Positions 52,360-62,690 of a stretch of 64,000 nt of DNA are shown piece by piece. The DNA lies in contig OX578152.1 of NCBI GenBank assembly GCA_951213105.1, positions 74,662,180 through 74,726,179 on the forward strand. The letters are read 5' to 3'. The position numbers were made by a program, and so were the translations under genes. Positions within the stretch are counted from its first letter, which is position 1. Each line of letters begins with the position of its first letter. A model generated the notes under the pieces. It was not told the DNA's origin. It saw only the letters and a program-made list of their open reading frames with translations, and did not search any database. This DNA is from Amaurobius ferox. Its lineage: Eukaryota; Arthropoda; Arachnida; Araneae; Amaurobiidae.

Positions 52360-53189
52360 GTGGAAAGTGTGAAAAGCTTCTGGTGAGAAAGTGTTTAGAT
52401 TATCTCAGCATATATGGAGTGAATATTATAACGAAACTAATTGTTGCTCCTGAGATATTTCTTTTGCTCCAAGGAGGCCATAAAACTAATATTTCTTCAC
52501 TTCTCTCACATTAAAAACTTTGCAATATCCGATGTACAGATATTTAACTGTTCTTTATTTACATTATAAAAGTATTGCAGATCCAAGGTGACAGAAAAAA
52601 AAATCAGTAACCGATAGCTCACTATAAGCACATTACAAGTGGAATCGGCTGATTGTACAGCCGGTATTGAGAGACTTAAGACCGCCTGTATTGCCAGCAG
52701 TCTTCTTAAATTCAGTTATCTATGCTTGTAATTCTGCTTTTTTATGTTTCTGCTTTTTTATGTTTCTGCTTTTTATTTTATTTAAACTGTTCCCTTTTCC
52801 ACCTTATGTATTTTTGTCTAAGGATTTCGGTTTATGACCTGCTGCAATCGGGATAAAAATAAATATGTGTTGTCAGTTTTAATTATGACATATAGTTACA
52901 CATTGAAATATAGTTACTCAATACATATAGTTATTGAAATGTAGTTACTCAAATTTCAGGTTTCTCCTCAAATTCTATATATTTGTTTTTCAAATTTCAC
53001 GTAGTTTTAAGCATTTTAAAATTGTACAAAATGTCATTAAACAGTTAATCATAGTGATATTCGGGATAGCAGCTTTGTATTTCGTTGAAGCAAAGATAAA
53101 TATAGCATATGGCATGCTGTACATTTAGAATGTAGTCTCGATTCTATATTTTGTATTGCACAAAACTTGTCAGCCTCTATTTTCAAAGT
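52360..53189. other. No gene recognised
   Basis: Intergenic. Triplicated TTTTTATGTTTCTGC-type simple repeat near 52,737-52,772. Confidence 0.5.
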
Positions 53190-53735
53190 AGGTGTTTGTT
53201 TCCATTAAAAAAGTTTCGCCTTATGTTCATTACAACCTCCTTAGAACATTGATGGAGAATTTGATCTGCCTCGCTTTTTCAGTGGAGCTTTGGTTAATGA
53301 AAAAGACGACCCAAAATGAGTTTAAAATCCATAGACGTCTTTCTTTATTTTTCACTTTTCCAACCTTAAACAAGCCAAATTGTTAGCAATAAACATTTGT
53401 CACATACACACGCACTTTATTTACCTAAAAATTAAGAAAATACGCTGAAATTTTAACTGTGCTCCAAAACGAATAGACGTGGGCGATATGATTCAATTAG
53501 TACTGCTGCAGTCTAAATATAAGGTCCAGTGCAACCCTTTAATGAGTTTTCCTGGAACTACAATATGGAGAATAAATAACCCAACAATGAACGTGGTCAA
53601 AAATCCATATAGTGCTGCGTAAACAGTGTTTAAAATGAACGAGACTTTCAACACCCGTTATTTCTTAAGCAGCCTTGGGTATGACTCCCCTCCCCTTTCC
53701 CCGTGTTCGCGGATTTCAAATTCTTAGACGTTTTC
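53190..53735 (+). repeat. Dispersed repeat R3, copy 1
   Basis: Shares with 53,736-56,620 and 58,005-58,830 the ordered blocks TCACTTTTCCAA, ACACTTTATTTACC, CTGAAATTTTAACTGTG, GATATRATTCAAT, GGTCCAGTGCAACCC and AACGTGGTCAAAAATCC. It ends in CCGTGTTCGCGGATTTC. Confidence 0.75.
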
Positions 53736-53901
53736 TTTTATTTTTCACTTTTCCAATAATATGCAAGCCAAATTGTTAGAAATACACATTTATCACACAC
53801 ACATTTTATTTACCTAAAAAATTAAGAAAATACACTGAAATTTTAACTGTGCTCAAAAACGAAAGCACATGGGCGATATAATTCAATCTGCTATCTAGAT
53901 A
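53736..53901 (+). repeat. Dispersed repeat R3, copy 2, left part
   Basis: A second R3 copy begins here in tandem with copy 1 and is interrupted at a TA by the Tc1-like element. The rest lies at 56,412-56,620, resuming with the GGTTCAGTGCAACCC block. Confidence 0.75.
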
Positions 53902-54199
53902 CACTGGCTTCCAAAAGTTAAGCACGTACGGTAAAATCAACAAAAATGGAAAACTAAAGCTTTGATTAACTCAAAATTGTTCATGAAGGTAGCCATTGTG
54001 TTTATGCATTAAAGAAAACAAGAATTATGTACAAAGATGAAAAACATATTTACCTTTCGTAAGTTATATGACGTTACATTTGGGTCATTAACAAAATGAT
54101 GCTTAAAGGCAAACAAATCAAACAAAACTTGCAATAATATGGTATGTGACCACTTCACACAAACTTTACAATAATTTTTCCATGCTTTGAATGAGGTGA

Positions 54200-54894
54200 T
54201 CAACCATAACAGATGCTAGCAATGGCCATTCCTCCAATAGAGCAATTTCCAACTCTCTGAGACTGGTTGGAGGAGGTAAACATGCAGAGACAGCACTCCC
54301 GAAGGCATACCAAAGATTTCAATGGGATTAAGGTCAGGGGAATACGCCAACAATTCCATACAAAAAATATCTCACTTTTCAGGTATTCGTCAACGATGTT
54401 AGCTCGATGGGGACGGGCATTATTGTCCATAAGGAGGAAATCATGACGAACTGCTGCAGCGTAGAATCTCGCAATGGGGTTTGGGACTTCCAGATACCGC
54501 GCAGCCGTCACAGAACCTCCTATAAAGATGTGCAGCGCTGTGAGATATCCCATTGAAATTCCAGCCCACACCATGTCGCTGCCACCTCTAAATGCATGAT
54601 GTTCGATGATGGGTGTGCTTCGTTTTCTCCAAAACCTTACACGCTTATCATCTGATTCCAGGGCAAATCTAAACTCGCCCGTGAACAGAACGTTTCACCA
54701 ATCTGAGACAGTCCAATTGACATGTTGGCGACACCACTTTAATCTTACCTCTCTGGCTTGGACGGTTAGTGGAACACGAAAACGTGGTACTTACAGTCCT
54801 TTCACCTGGAGCCTTCGGCGCACAGTATTGGCAGATATTGTTGTGAGACTAGAAATAGATCTCACATTTTGATGAGACAAGTTTATATGTGTAA
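54200..54894 (-). pseudogene. Tc1-like transposase, catalytic part (broken)
   Basis: Minus-strand translation gives the DDE region. An ISANTVRRRLQ linker is followed by an LFTGEFRF block, where the first catalytic Asp appears replaced by Gly. Then come MVWAGISMG, a DNNARPHRA block with the second Asp, and SPDLNPIE with the last acidic residue. The pieces lie in more than one frame with stops. It is separated from its own helix-turn-helix part by the internal insertion. The longest clean frame is 54,200-54,574. Confidence 0.85.
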
Positions 54895-55865
54895 TTTATT
54901 GTGTACAAAGCGGCAAACAATACTGCCAGTCTGGTTGCCGCCGAGTTTTACAACACGTGAACCCAAAAGGTCACAAAATCATAAATTTAGGGGCGCCAAG
55001 ACAAGGGGGGGGGGGGTCGAGCGGGCCCTTACGAGGATGTGAACCATGCCATTGGATAAAGATTATCCAATGGAAAAGGGTGCTTGTTGCGTCACTCTCA
55101 ATGCTACAAATGAAAGCAAGGGGGAAATAACACCCCCGAGAAAAGGAGAACCACAACCGGTTACCAAACAGGAACAGTAGTCGAGACTGAGCAGATAACT
55201 TGGATCATGACTTGAGCAGATGTGTGCACGACACTTGTGCTAATTCCTGTGCTACAATATGACATAACAAGGATAACTTGTTCTGATACTTGCCCGATAT
55301 GATGATAGAACGACAATCCTAGAGATGCAGAGTGCTGCGTAGAGGTTCCAAAATAATGGAGATCTAGTGATGTGTGAGTGCAATCAGAGTACGAGAAGGA
55401 GCCACATACCGAGAGTTATGGCGAGTACGAATTAGTGATGCCAACATTTTGATATGTGATCATAGTCCAAGACAGCCTTGAAGGTGTGTGCTCATCAATA
55501 ATCAAAGGTCGTAGACACATTTTAACTAATTTTATTCATACTGGTCTCACATGTCTCACATGTTCCTCCGCCAAAACTAATAATTAATTGTGTAATGAAT
55601 TAATAAGTGTTTATGACGTTAATAAATGTGTTATTGTTAAAGTTTAAATGGTGTGATCCATTTAGTATTATATTAATTAATATTCCTTTACAGGACTCAT
55701 GCAAAGGTAAAATAATTGGAGGGTTTTATATAGCGGCACAATAATGCAATATACAACTTAATAATAAATCCACTATGTACGAATTTACGGCCATATTAAG
55801 ATATTTTATGTTAATGATAATTAATCGAAAAGTTCAACTTTAAGTTTTTATTATATTTTAAAATA
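54895..55865. other. Unidentified ~970-bp insertion inside the Tc1 element
   Basis: Sequence between the two transposase halves that does not fit Tc1. It has a 12-base G run near 55,003, a GC-richer left part and an AT-rich right part. No long open frame and no clear target duplication were found. It may be a solo LTR, SINE-like or rearranged host sequence; I do not recognise it. Confidence 0.55.
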
Positions 55866-56142
55866 TGTACCACAATTGTCTTACAGTTGTAGAGGTCGTA
55901 CGTCAAATCTGCTTGACTACTATAGCAATATACCGATCATCAGAGGGGGTGGTAACCTTTGGACGATCGGGAACAGGTCTCCGGGCAACTATTTGACTTG
56001 TCTGGAATTGTTTCCATAATCGAGAAATTACCGAATGATCAACGCCAAAGAAAATAGCGACATCTTTGATTGACTGTCCTGATTCAATGCGTCCGACAGT
56101 ACGACAGCGCTCAGTATCTGTCATTCGTTTTCTTTCAGTCAT
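55866..56142 (-). pseudogene. Tc1-like transposase, N-terminal helix-turn-helix part
   Basis: Starts MTERKRMTDTERCRTVGRI, followed by a paired-type helix-turn-helix (GQSIKDVAIFFGVDHSVISR) and a basic linker ending in DRYIAIV, as in Tc1 family transposases. A stop follows, then a few residues more of homology before the unrelated insertion. Confidence 0.87.
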
Positions 56143-56411
56143 AGAAACACGAATATCATCAAAAATAATTCTACAAAGTTATAAACACTTCTTATCAGCA
56201 TTTAAATGCCTTTCCTCAAACCATTCAGAATGCTGGCGTCTTCAAAGACTGCCTAATTAGCATATATCCGGACAGTCAATCGTGATTAGTTGTAAGATAC
56301 TATATTTGCATACTAACATCTACATCCGCAGCGATTTTCAGCCACTCAAATTCAAATACACTTTCGAAAAATGAAAATTTGCATTGCGTGCTTCATTTTT
56401 GGAAGTCAGTG

Positions 56412-56620
56412 TATAGGGTTCAGTGCAACCCACCAATGAATTTTCCTGGAACTACAAAGTGGGATATAAATGTCCCAACAGTGAACGTGGTTAAAAATCC
56501 ATATAGTGCTGCGTAAATAGTGTTTAAAATGAACGAGAATTTCAACACCCTTTATTTCTTAAGCAGCCTTGGGTATGATACCTTTCCCCCTTCCCTGTGT
56601 TCGCGGATTTCAAATTAATA
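56412..56620 (+). repeat. Dispersed repeat R3, copy 2, right part
   Basis: Continuation of the copy interrupted by the Tc1-like element. It ends with CCCTGTGTTCGCGGATTTC, like copy 1. Confidence 0.75.
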
Positions 56621-57360
56621 TCATTGACAGAACGCTACATATGGGTCGAGATGTAGGTGTACGGTACCGTAGATTGCGTTCCACTTATTTGTATTAGCTG
56701 CATTTATTAAACAGGGCAGCTTTCCAGACCTTTTATTTATTTATATTAGCTGCATATTTAAGCAGTGCACCTTTCCAGATTGTATAATAACTTTGCATAT
56801 TTGAACTTGCTGAGCTTAACAGAAATCTTTTTTATATAAAATGTACATTTAAAATAATATTGGTATCTATTTACTTTATAAGAAAATATTTCCATTTTAA
56901 AATTTCTCAATTACATACTCTATAAGGCGATTGAAAAATGTTGTTGTTGGGGATAATTACAGGTTGTGCAAATGCAGTCGAAAAAAATTGACCTATGACC
57001 TACCAGGACATAATTTAATTTGAATAAAAATTTTGACTATATAACTCAATTCTAATAAGATATTTCCACTTTTCATATTGATATTTCCATTTTCGTTTTT
57101 CCATTGGGGACTTTAAGACCTGCTAAAATAGAGGACTGGAATTGAGACTATCTGCTTGAAATCATACAGCCCCTTTTTCTCGATCTGTCACATTTATTAC
57201 GAACGAATAATTTTTCAATGCTTCCCAAATAGAAAATGTATTTGGTCAAATGTAGGCGTGGTCACATGTGGGCGTGGTCAAATTCTATATTGATACAATT
57301 CTAGCCACCATTTATTTCACAAATAATTCTTGTGGATGTTTTCAGTTAATAAAATTCAGT
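56621..57360. other. No gene recognised
   Basis: Intergenic, with a short duplication of the TTATTTATATTAGCTGCAT type near 56,690-56,760. Confidence 0.5.
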
Positions 57361-57595
57361 CAATAAAATGGATGCGATGTGGTGGCCGAGCGGTCAAAGA
57401 GGCAGGCGTTGATGGCTCGGCTGCCAGATTGCGGGTTCGAGTCCCGCCTGCGGGTATGGATGTTGTGATGTCTTATTGGGCAGAAGTCGGACTTCTACCT
57501 TAGGTGTGCCCCGGGTCTTAGACCAAACAGAAGCAGCGCAAATTTATTTCCTTAATTAGGACACGCGAACAACAACAACAACAATAAAATGGATG
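57361..57595 (+). repeat. SINE with 14-bp target duplications
   Basis: CAATAAAATGGATG at 57,361-57,374 is repeated at 57,582-57,595, bracketing the SINE. The duplication includes the end of the ACA-rich tail boundary. Confidence 0.85.
57375..57581 (+). mobile_element. tRNA-derived SINE, family 1 (Ser/Leu-tRNA type)
   Basis: The head is a near-complete type II tRNA-like sequence with a perfect A box (TGGCCGAGCGG) and B box (GGTTCGAGTCC), and long-variable-arm spacing as in tRNA-Leu or tRNA-Ser. A ~120-bp unrelated body (ATGTCTTATTGGGCAGAAGT onward) and an (AAC)n tail follow. Being so well preserved, with perfect 14-bp target duplications, it inserted recently. It depends on a LINE partner for movement. 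Confidence 0.9.
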
Positions 57596-57879
57596 TTGCA
57601 CTCAATAAAATAATGGATAATGTTTCGACAATAAAATTGTAATAGCAGACTTTTATTTGTCATAATATGGTTGTTGGCGAACGGCTATTCCATTCAAGAA
57701 TGCTAAAAAAAATTAAATAAATTTAATAATTAAATAAATTTAATAAAAACAATTCTTAGATAACAAAGGATAACAGTTACCAACTATGTCTTAACATGTC
57801 TTCTCACAATGCAAATAAAATCTCCAAATCACAAAATAAGAACCAGCAACTTAGTTTTTATATTTTCGATACTCCACTA

Positions 57880-58050
57880 GGGTGTGGGACAGGCCAGTGA
57901 TTAGAACACGGGGATTGCACTCGGACGACCTAAGTCAGATTCCGGCTCTTCCCAAACTGTCCCCGTGTTCACACGGAGTACGGGAACGTTAAATATGTAG
58001 GTTTGTGAGTCCTTCTAAGAGGTTGGCTGAACATTCGGGGAAGAACTTGG
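57880..58050 (+). repeat. tRNA-derived SINE, family 2, continuing into R3
   Basis: Tandem relatives of the SINE at 24,430-24,665. GGCCAGTGATTAGAACACG has a decayed A box, TCAGATTCCGGC a decayed B box, then CCCCGTGTTCACACGGAGTA. It runs without a break into R3 sequence, suggesting that R3 and this SINE belong to one composite repeat. Confidence 0.6.
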
Positions 58051-58830
58051 TCTGCTTCGATTTCCCGGTGGAGATTTGGCTAAAGTACAGGAGTTTTGAG
58101 TCTATAAACGTTATTCTTCATTTTCCACTCCTTCGATATACTGCAAACCAAAATGCTAGCAACAATCACTTATCATACATACATGTAAAATGAAAAATAA
58201 TTAAACACGCTTTAATTACCTAAATAATAAAGGAAATATACTGAAATGTCAACTGTGTTTGAAACGATAACATATCTGCGATATAATTCAATCAGTACTC
58301 ATTTTTCACTCTTCCGATATATCGCAAACCAAAATGCTAGAAATAAAAACTCATCACACATGTAAAAAGAAATAGAATAAAACGCGCTATATTCATATAA
58401 ATAATAAAGAAAATGTACTGAAATTTCAACTGTGTCTGAAACGTAAAACATGGCCAATATAATTCAATCAGTACTCAGTTTTCAGTCTTCCGATATATTG
58501 CAAACCTAAATGTTAGAAACAAACACTTATCACACATGCATGTAAAAGGAAATGGAATAAAACGCGCTTTGTATAAATTTATATAAATAGTAAATAAAAT
58601 GTACTGAAATTTTAACTGTGTTTGAAACAATACCACATGGGCTATATAATTCAATCAATGCTGCCGAAATATAGAAATAAGGTCCAGTGAACATCAAAGA
58701 GCTTTCCAAGACCTGCAAAGTGGTACATAAAACTCTCACTAGTGAACATGGATAAAAATCCCTACAGTGCTCTGTAAAGAGTGCTTAAAATGAATTGGAC
58801 ATTCATATGGGGTTTGTCTCTTTTACACTC
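58005..58830 (+). repeat. Dispersed repeat R3, copy 3, with internal ~190-bp tandem repeats
   Basis: The block CACTCTTCCGATATATCGCAAACC to GATATAATTCAATCAGTACT is repeated three times (starts about 58,125, 58,307 and 58,482). The usual R3 ending follows. Confidence 0.75.
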
Positions 58831-60439
58831 GAGTAGGCTTGCGTAAGAGTCTTCTCACCCGTTCACTATACGCTCAGGGTTCACACATACTCACACATAC
58901 TTTACTTTTTCTTTAACGTAGGGAGTTCTTTAATGTAAGGTTGGACACTCAGCCTGGCAACCAATGAAAAAACTGTCAGCTTGGCGTAATGGGAATTGCG
59001 TTTTATCATAGGTGATGTCATGGTACAGAATAAACTTTGGAAGGAGTTTTCAAAACACAAAAAGTTTTCGCATTATTATAGTTAAAAATAGTTTGTTAAT
59101 TTTAAAGTGGCGTTATCCAGGCATAAACAACTTGCATGAAGACTTTAAAGTGTGCTGTGCACACAAGATCCATTGACGCTCAAGGAAATTTAGTGACGTC
59201 TTTGAAGTAAGATGACAGTCGCAGTCATAGGCGTAGAGTTAGGGGGCGATGCCCCCCAATATTTCACGTGGTGGGCGAGAGTATTATTTTGCCCTCCCCC
59301 CCATTATTTTGGTCCAAAATCAATGATTTTCTAAAATTTACCTCTTTTCTAGGTTGGGAAACAATTGGGAATTTTTTTTTATTTATATTGAATTTTGAAC
59401 AATATGAAAATAAAATGTGATATTCAAATGTTACATCTGAAAATTGTAACTAAAAATGTAAATAACAAATTTTGTCTACAAACGGTTCTTTTTTTTTCAA
59501 AACAAAAAAAACAGAAACCGGTTATTTTGAGAGGTTATAACCGCCAGATTAAACCGGAGGTGAAATAAACCGGAATAACCGAAAACCGGTTATTTTTGCA
59601 ATAACATCCATCCCTATAACCTGGTACAGTGAAAAGGCTACGGCGACCGAATCACTCCCGTCGAACGAGTATTCATTGGCAAATTGGCGAAAAAAGAGAT
59701 GAGTGCTTCGCCTAAATTTATTAAATACCAGATTTTAATTGCACAAATATTCTTATGTTTTATGTATTTGAGCATTATTTTATTGTGTTATGTTTGAAAT
59801 GTATCTTTTATTAACTCTGTTAACGTAAGAAAGGGCGAACTATACTGCACTGGCAGAATCGTACTGCTCTGCACCTTTGCCGCGACTATAGTTAACGTTT
59901 ACGTTGATTAATTACTTCTACTGGATTTAAAGCATCGGATTTTTTTTTTCAGGTATGTTCATATATTCATTTGTATTATATTTCAATCGGTGAAGAATTG
60001 GTTTGTAAGAAACGTATTATAAGAATATTCAAAGAAGTTATTCTAACATAAGTATATTCAAACGTACTAACGTCTGCGAACAACGTAATTTCTTGTTATG
60101 GAGCTGAGTTGGCCGTTGGGTCACGCGTTGTGGATTCGATATTTCGAAATATTTATGGTGTAATGGGGGGGGGGGATCGTCACCCCTGTGTTCAAAAGTG
60201 TCTTTTCTACCAATAGTAAAACGCTACAAAGACATCAGGGGGAGCTCATCCTCTGCTCGGAATTGAAGCCCGTTTGAAACCGGCAACAGGAACTGATGAC
60301 GTAGCCACGCTCTTATTTCAGCAGGCTTAGATCAGCTATGTATACAGAGCCGCAAATACTGGGGGGGGGGGGGGGTGACACTCCCCAATGTTGGTCAGGT
60401 ACTACCCGCTGTCGACAAATTCTGACTTTGAAAAAAAAA
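58831..60439. other. No gene recognised
   Basis: Intergenic, with homopolymer G runs (60,166-60,175 and 60,361-60,375) and GC-rich patches (59,245-59,310) typical of decayed repeats. No supportable open frame. Confidence 0.5.
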
Positions 60440-60625
60440 CTCTTGTCGGCAAATTCGAAATTTTTGTTAGCAAATTTTAATTTTGACAAAATTATTATCG
60501 GTAATGTCTAATTTTGACAAAATTATTGTCGGCAAAGTCTAATTTTGACAAAATTTATATCGGCAAATTTTAATTTTGATAAAATTTTTGTCGGAAAATT
60601 TTAATTTTAAATAAGCACTTGTCCG
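60440..60625. repeat. ~34-bp minisatellite
   Basis: Five or so copies of TCTAATTTTGACAAAATTAT plus TGTCGGCAAA, diverging towards the right. Confidence 0.8.
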
Positions 60626-61107
60626 CAAATATGTCATACCACCCTTTCAATAATTTTTTCTATTTGCGTCCCTGCATGTATAATACGAAGGGCTTTTTCA
60701 AAAAATTTTTGCTTATTAACTTTTCAGTCCTCCTAAAACTTTTAAGTGAGGAATTTTTAAACTGATTTAAAAATTATGTTTTGTTTGTTGTTATGCATGA
60801 GTAATTAATAATAGATATGTCAATAAAAAAAATTTCCTTTTCTTATAAATAAATGTTTCTTATAAATAAATGTTCCTTATGTGATTGCCTGTTTTCTCAT
60901 ATAAAATATAGGGCGTTATTTTTCTTTTTTTAATTATTTAAGCGTAATAATTACAAATACTAGAAAATATTAATAGAAGTCCATAGTTTAGGGGGGTCAG
61001 CTAACCCTTTGACCCCCCCCCCCCCTGCATCCGCGCCTGTCTATGTTATGTACGTATATTAAACTCATCATTGATTAGTTTTTTCTATTTGATAGTAGGT
61101 TTAAAAA
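60626..61107. other. No gene recognised
   Basis: AT-rich leader to the hAT pseudogene. A 14-base C run at about 61,012-61,025 and a duplicated TTCTTATAAATAAATGTT (60,838-60,872). Confidence 0.5.
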
Positions 61108-62690
61108 ATGTGGAAGTACGTTAAAATAAAACCTAGAAAAAACGCCTTCCCTGCTTCACCCCAAACTTCACAAAGAAAACAAGAGCTTGTTGAAAAAACC
61201 TCGAAAGAACAAGAGTTCGAAACGGATGATCCTGCTACTTCATCAGAAACTTCGGAGACAGAAGCACCTACCAGCAGCAGTGCCAGAAATACTTTATGCG
61301 TTGATTCTAGTCAAACCTCTAAGCAAGTAACTACTTCCAGTAACAAAACTTATGAACGTAAATTTCTTAATTCTTGGTTAAGTACATTCAAATGGTTGAA
61401 ATATGATATTTGTATTGACAATATTCTCTGTCAAAAATATTCTTCTGAGGCATTTTCCTTGCTAACAAATGAGATTTGTCCTTCGTAACCAATGGTTTTA
61501 ACAATTGGAAAAAAGCTGTAGAAAAATTTAAAGCTCATGAAAGTTCAGAAATGCACAGCTCATTTATATTACAGGATAGTTTAAGAGAACAGGGAGTTAT
61601 TGTTAAAACACAAATATCTCAATCTCATCAGAAATCTATGCTCGAGTCCAGGGTCGCACTTTTGAGAATTATGTCATCAGTATTATTTTTATTCAAACAG
61701 GGACTAACTCTCCGAGGTCATTCAGATGATTCATCAAATTTGATAAATTTATTACGTGTAAGAAGCGAAGATAGTGCCGAATTAAAATCATGGATGTCCA
61801 GGACACAATATAAATGGATCAGCCCCGAAATTATTAATGAAATGATAGACTTATTTGCCAAATCTATCCTAAAAATATTTTAAATAATATCAAGCAACAT
61901 AAATACTTCGCTGTTATGTTGGATGAAACATCTGACATAGCCGTCAAAGAACAAGTTTCAATTTGTATCAGAAGTGTTGATGAAAATTTTGTAATAGATG
62001 AATATTTTATGGGATTTTATTCCATAACTCACACTGATTCAGAAACATTATTCAAAATTTTAAATGATGTATTGCTGAGATTTGAGCTAGATATTAAAAA
62101 CTTGCGCGGCCAATGCTACGATGGGACAAGCAATGTGTCCGGGATACATACGGGACTTCAGGTTAAAGTTCAACAAGTAGAGCCTAGGGCTCTACTTGCT
62201 GAACTTTAACCTACTATGTCCGCTGTCAGGCACATTGCTTGAACCTCATAGCACAATATTGCTTACAAAATGTTGACCAGATTAGACATACTATGTCATT
62301 AGTTAAAGAGTTGATAAATTTTATTAGGGCTTCCCCTAAGAGACTTAATTTATTTTCAAAAACTGAAGACTCGACGTCCCCAAGACCATTTTGTCCGCCT
62401 AGATGGACTTTAAGGCATTATTCCCTATGTTCTATTTTAAACAACTATAAAGTATTGCTGACCTTTTTGGAAAATTTTTCTCTAACTGAAAAAAATGAAA
62501 CAGGTTCCAAAGCTGAAGGATTTTGGAAGAAATTATCAAAATCAGAAACTTTTTTTTATCACCATTTCTGAACAACTTTTGTGCCATATTAAGAAAACTA
62601 ATATTTTATTACAAAATCGCACTTTACATTTGAAAAAATCTATTCAGATAATCAGTGATTTAAAGTTAATTTTGGACAAAATAAATTAAT
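61108..62690 (+). pseudogene. hAT-superfamily transposase (ZMYM1-like), frameshifted
   Basis: Colinear pieces of one transposase in changing frames. At 61,108-61,488 are a low-complexity N-terminus and the start of a TTF-type zinc finger (RKFLNSWLSTFKWLKYD, then a Cys). At 61,476-61,883 are the rest of the finger (NGFNNWKKAVEKFKAHESS) and LRGHSDD. At 61,885-62,180 is the catalytic-fold region (YFAVMLDETSD, then CYDGTSNVSG). At 62,239-62,571 is the insertion domain with a PPRWTLR block and FLENFSL. At least three frameshifts or stops and a local inverted duplication (62,161-62,211) inactivate it. The hAT C-terminal dimerisation region is not present as such; the sequence passes into a tandem array. 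Confidence 0.85.
62161..62211. repeat. 24-bp-arm palindrome inside the hAT pseudogene
   Basis: Arms 62,161-62,184 and 62,188-62,211 are complementary with one mismatch, around a 3-base centre. The left arm encodes the expected transposase residues; the right arm is its inverted copy. It therefore arose by local inverted duplication in the coding sequence. Confidence 0.92.

Larger units (their letters stand above)
53902..56411 (-). mobile_element. Tc1-like DNA transposon, decayed, with internal insertion
   Basis: Terminal inverted repeats CACTGGCTTCCAAAAGTTAA (left) and the inverse of CACTGACTTCCAAAAATGAA (right) are flanked by TA on both sides (53,900-53,901 and 56,412-56,413). It lies in repeat R3, whose sequence resumes cleanly after the right TA. 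Transposase remnants read leftwards. The element is ~2.5 kb instead of ~1.6 kb because of about 970 bp of foreign sequence at roughly 54,895-55,865. Confidence 0.88.

Noticed and set aside
51858..52514. 218-codon frame and two overlapping frames
   Set aside because: It runs through 30-bp and 32-bp minisatellites whose units lack stops. The frames cycle through the repeat phases and show no domain.
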